A DNA stretch of 12,752 nt, taken from NCBI GenBank assembly GCA_019246375.1, contig JAFAQO010000559.1:1-12752 (forward strand), in the 5' to 3' direction. The notes beneath the pieces were generated by a model. The model saw nothing but the letters and a program-made list of their open reading frames with translations. It had not been told where the DNA came from and searched no databases. How positions within the stretch are numbered: the stretch's first letter is position 1; each line of letters starts with the position of its first letter. The DNA comes from Mycobacterium sp. GTDB lineage: Bacteria; Actinomycetota; Actinomycetes; Mycobacteriales; Mycobacteriaceae. The translations under genes were made by a program, and so were the position numbers. Shown in pieces: positions 1 through 7,343 of this stretch.

Positions 1-639
1 AAGTACCTTGCCAATCTGGTGCGCGTGAAGGTGGACAACCCCACCGAGGACCTGGTGTCCGACCTTGCGGAAAGGGTTAAAGCCGAAGAGCTCAGCGTGC
101 GCGAAGCCGCGCAGTTGGCCACCGGGGTGCTGATCGCCGGGCACGAGACCACCGCAAACATGATCGGCCTGAGCGTCCTGGCACTGTTGGAGCATCCCGA
201 CCAGTTGACGCTGCTACGTGACACCGACGACCCGAAAGTTGTCGCCACCGCGGTTGAAGAACTGATGCGCTACCTGAGCATCATTCAAACCGGCCAGCGC
301 CGGGTGGCCATCGAAGACATCGCGATTGGCGGCGAGACGATTCGTGCCGGCGAGGGCATCATCCTCGACATCCCACCGGCGAACTGGGACGCCACAGTTT
401 TCTCGGAGCCGGGCCGGCTGGATCTTCAACGCACCGCGGTGCCGCACGTCGGTTTCGGCTACGGCCGCCACCAGTGCGTCGGACAACAACTGGCCCGCAT
501 GGAGTTGCAGATCGTGCTGCACACCTTGTTGCGACGCGTTCCGGCGCTGAAGCTAAGCGTGCCGATCGATCAACTGCCGTTCAAACACGACACCCTCGCT
601 TATGGCCTTTATGAGCTGCCCGTGACTTGGGTGTCATGA
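1..639 (+). CDS. Cytochrome P450, C-terminal part (5' end outside window)
   Basis: The frame is open from base 1 and ends with TGA at 637-639, so 212 C-terminal residues of a roughly 400-residue bacterial class I P450 are visible. The I-helix oxygen-activation motif AGHETT is encoded near 136-153. The K-helix ExxR (EELMR) lies near 256-270. The haem loop FGYGRHQCVGQQLAR follows, with the thiolate cysteine codon at 475-477. Such enzymes are soluble monooxygenases that take electrons from a ferredoxin and reductase; neither is encoded in the window. The stop overlaps the next gene's ATG (ATGA at 636-639), which implies co-transcription and translational coupling with the two M24 genes. The substrate is unknown, because the substrate-recognition regions of the N-terminal half lie outside the window. 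The P450 call is firm; no subfamily is assigned. Confidence 0.95.
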   Translation, partial: KYLANLVRVKVDNPTEDLVSDLAERVKAEELSVREAAQLATGVLIAGHETTANMIGLSVLALLEHPDQLTLLRDTDDPKVVATAVEELMRYLSIIQTGQRRVAIEDIAIGGETIRAGEGIILDIPPANWDATVFSEPGRLDLQRTAVPHVGFGYGRHQCVGQQLARMELQIVLHTLLRRVPALKLSVPIDQLPFKHDTLAYGLYELPVTWVS

Positions 640-1871
640 CCACGTCCTCGCAGCCGGTGGCAACGGCGATCGAACTTCCCGACGAGCCCGACTGGTCCCG
701 CATGCACCACGAGATCGGTGTGCGGCTTCGGTCGGAGATGGCTAGTCAGGGCGTTGACGCGCTCATTCTGCTGATGAACGGCAATGTGGTGTACGCGACG
801 GGCGCCAGCTGGCCGTTGTTGGACGCCGGTCTTTCCCATGTCGAGCGGCCGGTGGCGATCGTGCTCGCCGGCGATGAGCACCCACATCTCTTCATGCCTA
901 TCCGTGACGACGCCACACCAGAAATCCAGGTGCCGACAGATCATGTGCACGGCCCGCTGTATCTCGAATTCGACGAGGGCGTCGAGCATTTCGCGAAGGT
1001 GATCGCGGAGTTGGTCCCGCTCGGCGCGACCGTGGCGGTCGATGAGATGACCGGCGCCATGCGGCGCGCGGCGCACCGGTTGTTTCCCGGCGGCCCGCCC
1101 TTGGATGCCGCGGAGGTGGTCGGCGCGGCCAACCTGGTAAAGACTCGGGACCAGATTTCCTGCATCCAGATGGCCAGCCGCATCACCGAAAAGGCGGCGA
1201 TCGAGGTACAGAAGGCACTGGCGCCGGGGATACGCCAGACCGAGTTGTCGGCCACTTTCGTGCGCAGGGCATTCGAACTCGGCGCGACCGCCAACATGCT
1301 CGAGGCGATCTGGCAAGTGATGCCGAGTTCTCGCGCTGACGGGGTGTGGACAACGCACGGCGACCTGGCTTTGCCACTGCTGACCACACAGCGCCAACTC
1401 GCCAAAGGTGATGTGCTGTGGACTGACGTCAGCATCACCTACGCCGGGTACTGTTCGGACTTCGGCCGCACCTGGCTGGTCGGTGACGAGCCCACCACGC
1501 GTCAACAGGACCAGTTCCATAAGTGGCGCGAAATCCTCGACGCGGTACTGGCCGTGACGAAAGCCGGCGCAACATCGGGTGATCTCGCGCGCGCGGCGAT
1601 CGCCGCCAACGGTGGTCGCAAGCCGTGGCTGCCGCACTTCTATCTGGGCCACGGCATCGGCACTTACCCGGCTGAAACACCCATGATCGGAACCGATCTG
1701 GGCGAGGCGTTCGATGACAACTTCGTCTTTCCGGTCGGCATGGTGTTGGTTCTGGAGCCGGTGGTCTGGGAGGACGGTACCGGCGGCTACCGCAGCGAGG
1801 AAATCGTCGTGATCACCGAAGACGGCTACACCTCGATTACCGACTACCCGTACGCGCCTTATGGTCACTGA
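636..1871 (+). CDS. M24 family metallohydrolase (aminopeptidase P / creatinase fold), full metal site
   Basis: A 411-residue protein, normal for the M24B group: an N-terminal creatinase-type domain (about 20-165) and a C-terminal pita-bread domain (about 170-405). All five dinuclear metal ligands can be placed: D264 and D275 (spaced 11 apart, in WTD and SDFGRTW), H339 (YLGHGIG), E374 (LVLEP) and E388 (YRSEE). It should therefore be a metal-dependent hydrolase acting on C-N bonds of small molecules or proline peptides. The family also includes ectoine hydrolase and the DMSP lyase DddP, so a peptidase function should not be assumed. I chose the ATG at 636, which overlaps the P450 stop as ATGA; a TTG nine bases upstream is a poorer option. 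It overlaps the next M24 gene by 11 bases. The P450 and CoA-pathway context suggests catabolism of a small molecule rather than protein turnover. Confidence 0.9.
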   Translation: MTTSSQPVATAIELPDEPDWSRMHHEIGVRLRSEMASQGVDALILLMNGNVVYATGASWPLLDAGLSHVERPVAIVLAGDEHPHLFMPIRDDATPEIQVPTDHVHGPLYLEFDEGVEHFAKVIAELVPLGATVAVDEMTGAMRRAAHRLFPGGPPLDAAEVVGAANLVKTRDQISCIQMASRITEKAAIEVQKALAPGIRQTELSATFVRRAFELGATANMLEAIWQVMPSSRADGVWTTHGDLALPLLTTQRQLAKGDVLWTDVSITYAGYCSDFGRTWLVGDEPTTRQQDQFHKWREILDAVLAVTKAGATSGDLARAAIAANGGRKPWLPHFYLGHGIGTYPAETPMIGTDLGEAFDDNFVFPVGMVLVLEPVVWEDGTGGYRSEEIVVITEDGYTSITDYPYAPYGH

Positions 1872-2997
1872 GATTGCACCCGACGACCGCGCGTTACGGG
1901 TAGCGCGGCGCAACCGGGCACTGGCTCAGATGGATGCCCAAGATCTCGACATCCTGGTTCTCGGGCGGCAAGCGAATATCCGTTACGTCACTGGCGCGCC
2001 GCAACTGTGGATCGCGGGTACTCGGCCGTTCGGTCCGATGTGCGTCGTGGTGCGAGCCACCGGTGAAATCCATTTGAACAGCACGGCCGACGAAGGGATT
2101 CCCGAGGAGATCGGCCATGAGCACCTCTACGGTCTGGCCTGGAATCCGATGACGCTCATCAATGTGTTGAAAAGCATCGAGGGGGCGTCAACCGCACGAC
2201 GAGTCGGAACCGACGCGATCTCACCGACTTTCGCCACGTTGCTCCCCATGGCGTTCCCGGAGGCTGACCTCGTCGATGCCGAGTTGGCGATGCGTACGGC
2301 TCGGCGGACCAAAACACCCGAGGAAGTGGCGGCGATGAGCGCTGCGCTGCGTGCCGCCGAAGACGGAATCGCAGCTGCTCTCGAGGAGTTGCAGCCGGGC
2401 GTTTCGGAGAAGACGTTAACGGGCGCAGTACTGGAGGCGATGGCGGTGGCAGGGGTGAGCACGCCCGCCACTCAGGACGGCGCATGGGTGACATCGCGGA
2501 CACATCCCTGGCAGCGCGCACGCGGCGACGGCAGCGTGCGGTGCGGCGACCTGGTCGCGTTATCTGCCGGTGCACTGGCCGATGGATACGTCGGCGAGGT
2601 GGCCCGCACCTGGCCGGTGGGGAACGCGGACAGCGCGTCAGTCTGGGAGCTTTATCAGCGTTCGGAACGCTTGTGGGACAGGCTGATTGCAACCTGCCGG
2701 CCCGGTGCGGTCGCGAATGATCTGTTCGCTGCCTATGAGGCGGCCGGAGAACCGCTTCCCCCGATGCCGGTGGCGCACGGCCTGGGGCTGGGCTTCGACC
2801 CGCCGGTGGTCTCGCCTGTGTTAGCCAACACCACAGCCCGGGAATGCCTCGATCCCGGGATGGTGCTGGCCGTCACCGGCTACGTATGGCAGCACGGGGT
2901 GGGCGCGGTACTGCGCCGAGATACCGTGCATATAACGGAGGACGGCCCAAATGTGGTGACCACCAGCCCTTCCTGGCACCGCGACACCGGACGCTGA
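1861..2997 (+). CDS. M24 fold protein with degenerate metal site (probable partner or pseudoenzyme of the upstream gene)
   Basis: A 378-residue protein of the same fold and domain order as its neighbour. Aligned on GD...DGY...RTW, AHGLG, DPGMVL and ITEDG, four of the five M24 metal ligands are replaced: S235 for the first Asp, E246 for the second Asp, T339 for the first Glu and R353 for the last Glu. Only H306 remains. It is therefore unlikely to bind two metals like a classical aminopeptidase P. It may be a metal-independent creatinase-like catalyst, or a non-catalytic subunit pairing with the upstream protein; M24B enzymes are usually dimers. The ATG at 1861 overlaps the upstream gene by 11 bases, so the two are probably made together. 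The frame is intact and coding-like, with no sign of decay. Its stop faces the SDR stop with only 24 bases between, and no clear terminator hairpin is visible there. Confidence 0.85.
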   Translation: MVTEIAPDDRALRVARRNRALAQMDAQDLDILVLGRQANIRYVTGAPQLWIAGTRPFGPMCVVVRATGEIHLNSTADEGIPEEIGHEHLYGLAWNPMTLINVLKSIEGASTARRVGTDAISPTFATLLPMAFPEADLVDAELAMRTARRTKTPEEVAAMSAALRAAEDGIAAALEELQPGVSEKTLTGAVLEAMAVAGVSTPATQDGAWVTSRTHPWQRARGDGSVRCGDLVALSAGALADGYVGEVARTWPVGNADSASVWELYQRSERLWDRLIATCRPGAVANDLFAAYEAAGEPLPPMPVAHGLGLGFDPPVVSPVLANTTARECLDPGMVLAVTGYVWQHGVGAVLRRDTVHITEDGPNVVTTSPSWHRDTGR

Positions 2998-3021
2998 GGC
3001 CGGCGGAACCGCGCTGGTCGA

Positions 3022-3786
3022 TTACCATGTCTGTTCGGCGGCGCGCACCAGCATGTGGTTGACCGCCACCCGACGGTCGCGGGTCACCATGTAGAGCACG
3101 GCGTCGGCGATGTCCTCGGACCGCAGTTTGACCATGTCGGCGGTCTGACGATCGAATGCTTCGCGGGACTTCGGTGGCAGGTGGCTGCTGATCTCGGTGT
3201 CGACCGTGCCCGGTCCCACCACGCCGACGCGAACCCTCTTGCCGAGCACCTCTTGGCGAATACCCTCGCTGAACGCGTTCACACCGAACTTGGTCAGCGA
3301 ATAGACCGCCGTGCCGGGACGGGCGACCCAGCCGGCGGTGGAACTGATGGTCACCAAGTCGGCGACACCGCGTGGTGAGTCCGCGGCCGCCTCGATCAGA
3401 TGGGGGAGTGCCGCCCGGGTGACGTAGAGGACTCCCTGGACATTGACCGCCACGAGATCGTCCCAATCCTCAAGTCGCGCTTCGGCGGCCGGCCCCATGC
3501 GCATGAGGCCGGCGTTGTTCACCACGGTGTCGAGCCGTCCCAATCCGGCAACGGCGCGATCCACCGCGGCGGCTACTTGTTCGGCGTTGGTGACGTCGGC
3601 GGGCACAACGATCGCCGACCCGCCTGCCGATTCGATCTCGGCTTTGAGTTCGTGTAGCCGGTCAGCACGGCGCGCTAGGAGGGCGACCGCGGCGCCGTGC
3701 GCGGCCAACGCCCGCGCCGTCGCCGCACCGATACCGCTGCTGGCGCCGGTCACCAACGCCGCAGTGTTGGTCAGCGTCCCGGTCAC
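3022..3786 (-). CDS. Short-chain dehydrogenase/reductase (classical SDR)
   Basis: A 254-residue classical SDR. The cofactor-binding motif TGASSGIG begins at T13, NNAG lies at 90-93, and the catalytic set is Ser148/149, Tyr162 and Lys166 (YSLTK). The PG motif followed by TVDTE lies near 192-197. Arginines 39-40 at the end of the second beta strand, with no acidic residue there, suggest NADP(H) preference. The family interconverts alcohols and ketones in the cytosol. It is the last gene of the minus-strand operon: its GTG start overlaps the CoA-transferase stop by four bases (3783-3786), so translation is probably coupled. The substrate is unknown; oxidation of a hydroxylated CoA ester or P450 product fits the context (inference). 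It differs from the mycofactocin-type SDR whose remnant lies upstream in the same operon. Confidence 0.93.
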   Translation of the reverse strand: MTGTLTNTAALVTGASSGIGAATARALAAHGAAVALLARRADRLHELKAEIESAGGSAIVVPADVTNAEQVAAAVDRAVAGLGRLDTVVNNAGLMRMGPAAEARLEDWDDLVAVNVQGVLYVTRAALPHLIEAAADSPRGVADLVTISSTAGWVARPGTAVYSLTKFGVNAFSEGIRQEVLGKRVRVGVVGPGTVDTEISSHLPPKSREAFDRQTADMVKLRSEDIADAVLYMVTRDRRVAVNHMLVRAAEQTW

Positions 3787-6173
3787 ATTGCGTCCATCGC
3801 CCGTGATGCACCGAGAATTTCATGCAGCACGTAGTCGTTGTGTTCGCCCAGGTCGGGAGCGCCGCGCGCGATCTGTGCCGAAGCGCGCGACATCCGCCAC
3901 GGTGGGCCGACAATAAGCCGCTGACCCTCGCGATGATCGCTGACGAAGCGATAAAAGTCGCGGTCCCAGAGCCGTTGGTCACTCATCACGTCGAGCGATG
4001 TCGCGCTCTTGTTCGCCGGTACGCCGGCTGAGCGCAGCCGCTGCGCCAGCTGCTCGGCATCATGTTTTCGAGTCAAGTGGGCGAGGTCTTCGTCCAGCGC
4101 ATCAATGTGCTTCCGTCGGTCGGACAAGGTGGCGTAACGGTCGTCGTCTGCTAGTCCAGCGGCCTCGAGCACGTCGCATAGTCGGCGCCATTCGATGTCG
4201 TCGGCGACGGCGACGCAGATCCAGTCGCCGCCTGCGCACGGGTAGCAGTTGTGCGGCGACATGTCGGGATGGTTGTTGCCGTCGGGCCCGAGTTGCTTTC
4301 CGGTCAGGGCCTGTTCGAGCAGACAGTCGCCAATCATGGCGGAAAGGGTTTCAACGGCTGACACGTCGACGAATTGGCCTGCGCCGCTTTGTTCCCGATG
4401 CAACAACGCCACGACGGCTGCGAACGCGGCGGCCGCGCCCACTGTGGAATCGCCGTAGCGAATGCTGGTGCCCAGTGGCGGCCCGCCCGGATAACCCACC
4501 AGCGAAGCCAGCCCGGCCAGCGCGGCGAAGCAGGGTGCGTAACCGGTTTGATAGCCCAGCGGTCCGTCATTGCCCCACATCTTGATCGAGACCGAGATGA
4601 TGTCGGACTTGACCGCGCGGAGCTGCTCATATCCGAGGCCCAGGCGCTCCATCGCTTTCGGCCGGAGATTGTTGATGACGATGTCGCTGCGGCCGATCAG
4701 GTCTCGCAGTTGATCCAGCGCCCGCGGCGACTTGAGGTCCATGTCCACGCTGAGGATCTCGGGATTGATGCTCAGGAAATAGGGCGCGTGATTGATATCG
4801 GTGCCGCCGTAGGCGCGCATCTCCTCGGGGCCGGTGGCGGTTTCAATCTTGATCACTTCTGCGCCCAGGAAGGCCAGCAGCTTGCCGGCGTACGGACCCG
4901 CCCAGACCTTGGTGAGCTCGACGACGCGCACGCCTTCCAGTGGTCCCCCACGCCGCTCCTTCACCGGTTTTAGTTGCGGAGATCGCACAGTCGGCAGCGC
5001 ACGGGGCGTATCAACGCTTTCTAAGATTCCAGCTGTGTGCTCGCCGAGGCTGGGTGCGCAGCGAGTGATCCGGGCGGGTGATGCGCTCAACAGGTAGGGA
5101 ACGCCTGCGTACGCCGCTGTGCCCAGCACGGGGTGGGTCACCTGCTGGAAGAAGCCGCGATGGCGGTACTGCGCCGATTTGTGCAGATCCGCCGCCTCGT
5201 TGACCGGAACCAGCGGCACGCCCACCCGTTGGGCCTCTTCGGTTACGGCGTCCTTGCGCAGGCCCCGCACCCATGCGCTGAACTCGCGCTGAAACGTAGC
5301 GACTTTTTCTCGAGTCACGGAGAACTCGAGCCAATCGTCGTCGAACGCGTCGAACCATTCCTGATAGCCCATGAGTTGCTTCAGGCCGGTCCAGTGATTG
5401 CGGCTGCTCATGTAGAGGTAGACGAATCCGTCCGCGCAGGCGAAGAAGGCAGCGGGGCCCTGCTGGTCGTAGTCGTAGCGGTCGTTCTGGGCTGCGATCT
5501 CACCGGTGATGAATCTGCCCACGATGGAGTCCGCGCGGGACACCAGTACTGCATGTTGGGAAATGTCGACGTAGTCGCCCTGCCCGATCCGCAAACGCCG
5601 GAAAAGTGACGCGGCGACGCACAGCGCCGCGTCGAGTCCGCCCTCGTAGTCGGCAAGGAAGCGGCCGGGACCCTGTAATGGCGGTTTAGCGGGATCGGCG
5701 TGGCTGGGAGTGTGATAACCCCATCCGCTGCTGTGAAAGACGTTGATGCTCTTGGCGTTATCGAATTCTGGCGGTGTGCCCTGCCCGTACGGGGTGACTG
5801 AGCAGAACACCACGCCCGGGTGTCTACGCTGCACCTGCGCCGACGACAGGCCCACGGCCTCAGCCCAGTCCGGGGTGTGATCGTCGACAACCACGTCGGC
5901 CGTAGCGATGAGCTTGTGCAGAGTGTCGATGCCGTCGGGCACAGTGAGGTCGAGTTCGACGGAGCACTTGTTGGTATTTAAATAGCCGAAGAGGCCACTG
6001 CTTTCGCGACTGTCATCGCCAATGATCGGCGCCGCCGCCCGGGTGGGGCTGCCGCAGCCGCGCCGCTCGATCTTGACCACCTCGGCGCCGAAGTCGGCGA
6101 GCAGCTTCCCGCAGTATTCGCCGGCCACCGATTCGGCCAGCTCAACGATTCTGATACCGGTCAGTGCCGACAT
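3783..6173 (-). CDS. Fused two-domain family III CoA-transferase (CaiB/BaiF type)
   Basis: A 796-residue protein made of two complete CaiB-like domains (about 1-385 and 411-790) joined by a short charged linker; single-domain members are near 400 residues. Each half starts with a GIRIVEL- or GVRVVEL-type strand and a KLLA..GAEVVKIE-type motif, and ends with LGEH. Each keeps an aspartate at the catalytic position known from formyl-CoA transferase: D175 in LADYEGG and D575 in YGDSTVG. Both halves may thus be active, or one may act as the structural partner that the interlocked homodimer normally supplies. The enzyme would move CoA from a donor thioester to a free acid, activating it without ATP. 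The ATG follows an AGGTAG-like ribosome site and sits 28 bases after the crotonase gene. DddD has a similar fused layout, but there is no evidence for that substrate here. Confidence 0.92.
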   Translation of the reverse strand: MSALTGIRIVELAESVAGEYCGKLLADFGAEVVKIERRGCGSPTRAAAPIIGDDSRESSGLFGYLNTNKCSVELDLTVPDGIDTLHKLIATADVVVDDHTPDWAEAVGLSSAQVQRRHPGVVFCSVTPYGQGTPPEFDNAKSINVFHSSGWGYHTPSHADPAKPPLQGPGRFLADYEGGLDAALCVAASLFRRLRIGQGDYVDISQHAVLVSRADSIVGRFITGEIAAQNDRYDYDQQGPAAFFACADGFVYLYMSSRNHWTGLKQLMGYQEWFDAFDDDWLEFSVTREKVATFQREFSAWVRGLRKDAVTEEAQRVGVPLVPVNEAADLHKSAQYRHRGFFQQVTHPVLGTAAYAGVPYLLSASPARITRCAPSLGEHTAGILESVDTPRALPTVRSPQLKPVKERRGGPLEGVRVVELTKVWAGPYAGKLLAFLGAEVIKIETATGPEEMRAYGGTDINHAPYFLSINPEILSVDMDLKSPRALDQLRDLIGRSDIVINNLRPKAMERLGLGYEQLRAVKSDIISVSIKMWGNDGPLGYQTGYAPCFAALAGLASLVGYPGGPPLGTSIRYGDSTVGAAAAFAAVVALLHREQSGAGQFVDVSAVETLSAMIGDCLLEQALTGKQLGPDGNNHPDMSPHNCYPCAGGDWICVAVADDIEWRRLCDVLEAAGLADDDRYATLSDRRKHIDALDEDLAHLTRKHDAEQLAQRLRSAGVPANKSATSLDVMSDQRLWDRDFYRFVSDHREGQRLIVGPPWRMSRASAQIARGAPDLGEHNDYVLHEILGASRAMDAM

Positions 6174-6201
6174 GCGCTACCTGCTAACGTCTGTCGGCGG
6201 A

Positions 6202-7173
6202 TCACGGCTTTTTGCGCCCCGAGCGGCTGAGCCGCCACTCGGGCGGGAAGTTCAGATCGTTGTCCTTCACGACATTGTTCAGGCCCTTGCCGAAGGTGCC
6301 CTCGGTGAGGTCGACCTCGTTGTCCTGGTCGTTCTGGATCATGGGCAACATTCCTTCGACCAGGCCGGTCAGAAGGCTGCCGAAGTACTCGCCTTTGTGC
6401 TGCTTGTACAGCTCGAGGAAGGTCTTTTGCACCGCGACAGTGTCGGTGGGCCGCGAGCGCGAGCATGCCATCGCGTACTTCAACGTCTCTTCTTCGAGTT
6501 TCTCCCGAGGGACGACACTGTTGACAAACCCGCATTCGTACATCTCTTGCGCGCTGAAAGGCCGTCCCGTAAAGAGCATTTCGGAGAACTTACGTAGGCC
6601 CATGGTTTCCGCCCACCACCACAGACGCGGGCCCCAGCCCACATAGCGGAAGGCTGGGTGGCCGAACAGGGCGTCGTCGGACGAGATGACCAGGTCGGCG
6701 TCGCCGGCCTGATAGAAGTGCCAGCCGTAGCAGTAGCCCTTGGCCTCGATGATGCTGATTTTTCGTAGTTCCTGAAGTGGCCGGTTGCCGGCGCGGGCCT
6801 TCGCATAGAAATCGGTGACGGTGGACAGGTAGCGGTATGAGCCACCTGGCGGGTACTTGACGTCGTCGTCGTTGATTGCGAGCTCGTGAAGCAACGGCAT
6901 CCCGGGGTTTTCCAGCATGCCCCGCTGTTCGGGCAGATCGCCGCCGCTGCCGAAATCCTCTCCCTCGCCGCGAATCACGACTACTTTGACTTCGTCGTCG
7001 ACGTTGCATTTGTGGATCAGATCGGCATAGTTCTGCCGCATGCCAAGGGTGGTCGAATTCTGCGCGTCTGGACGATCGAAGGTGATGTACGCGATTCTGT
7101 TCTTGGCGTCCTTATCGAACTTGATGAACGGTTCGGCGTCCTTCTTCATCTGTTCGTAGTCGTATTCCGGCAT
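6202..7173 (-). CDS. Crotonase-fold protein (enoyl-CoA hydratase/isomerase family) lacking both classical glutamates
   Basis: A 323-residue crotonase-superfamily protein, longer than the usual 260-290. The first oxyanion-hole segment is FGSGGDL (74-80) and the second is YCYGWHF (147-153). The two glutamates of classical enoyl-CoA hydratase (E144 and E164, rat numbering) align with Y154 and A174 (GHPAF), so simple water addition by the textbook mechanism is unlikely. The superfamily also includes isomerases, dehalogenases, C-C hydrolases and thioesterases, any of which could fit. A tryptophan-rich stretch (W180, W185-W187) is unusual. I chose the ATG at 7173 because GGGAGA sits five bases upstream and the crotonase homology begins just after it; an upstream in-frame extension would run across the SDR remnant. 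It is co-transcribed with the CoA-transferase, so a CoA thioester substrate is likely (inference). Confidence 0.88.
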   Translation of the reverse strand: MPEYDYEQMKKDAEPFIKFDKDAKNRIAYITFDRPDAQNSTTLGMRQNYADLIHKCNVDDEVKVVVIRGEGEDFGSGGDLPEQRGMLENPGMPLLHELAINDDDVKYPPGGSYRYLSTVTDFYAKARAGNRPLQELRKISIIEAKGYCYGWHFYQAGDADLVISSDDALFGHPAFRYVGWGPRLWWWAETMGLRKFSEMLFTGRPFSAQEMYECGFVNSVVPREKLEEETLKYAMACSRSRPTDTVAVQKTFLELYKQHKGEYFGSLLTGLVEGMLPMIQNDQDNEVDLTEGTFGKGLNNVVKDNDLNFPPEWRLSRSGRKKP

Positions 7174-7178
7174 CGTTG

Positions 7179-7184
7179 TCTCCC
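7179..7184 (-). promoter_or_regulatory. Ribosome binding site of the crotonase gene
   Basis: On the minus strand this reads GGGAGA, followed by five bases and the ATG at 7173. It supports that start over the in-frame upstream codons, which overlap the SDR remnant. Confidence 0.7.
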
Positions 7185-7198
7185 GTCTAGTGTTGTGT

Positions 7199-7315
7199 CT
7201 ACTTGAGCATGCTGCCCGCATTCGAGTGGAAGCGGAACGCCGTGGCATGGCCGCGCCCTCGACCGCGCGCCGCCCCGCTGACAAACGCGACCTTGCCTTC
7301 GACCCGACCGGTCAT
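7199..7315 (-). pseudogene. Remnant of a mycofactocin-type SDR with large internal in-frame deletion
   Basis: This short minus-strand frame has 38 codons plus TAG. It begins MTGRVEGKVAFVSGAARGRG, which I recognise as the N-terminus of SDRs of the mycofactocin-associated subfamily (typically GRVEGKVAFITGAARGQGR), including the start of the NAD-binding glycine motif. It ends NAGSMLK, matching the usual C-terminus of that subfamily (VDAGxxLK). The roughly 230 residues between are missing, and the junction near codons 24-27 stays in frame. No catalytic SYK residues remain, so it cannot be a working dehydrogenase. An AAGG five bases upstream of the ATG and a 28-base gap from the P450 stop fit a once normal operon gene between P450 and crotonase. 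Family assignment is from recalled consensus, not a search. An assembly collapse or a retained small peptide are alternatives. Confidence 0.72.
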
Positions 7316-7343
7316 TGTCGCCTTGATTCCGCGTCGCTAGAGA

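Noticed and set aside
609..1913. Long open frame on the minus strand (434 codons)
   Set aside because: It is antisense to the first M24 gene, has low-complexity Arg/His-rich text without family motifs, and arises from GC-rich codon bias.
2998..3021. Terminator between the convergent operons
   Set aside because: The 24-base gap has no clear GC stem followed by a T-run on either strand.
3783..6173. DMSP catabolism (DddD-like fused CoA-transferase plus DddP-like M24)
   Set aside because: The architectures are similar, but no transporter or DMSP-specific residues can be seen, and fused CaiB proteins and M24 enzymes are widespread. Not claimed.
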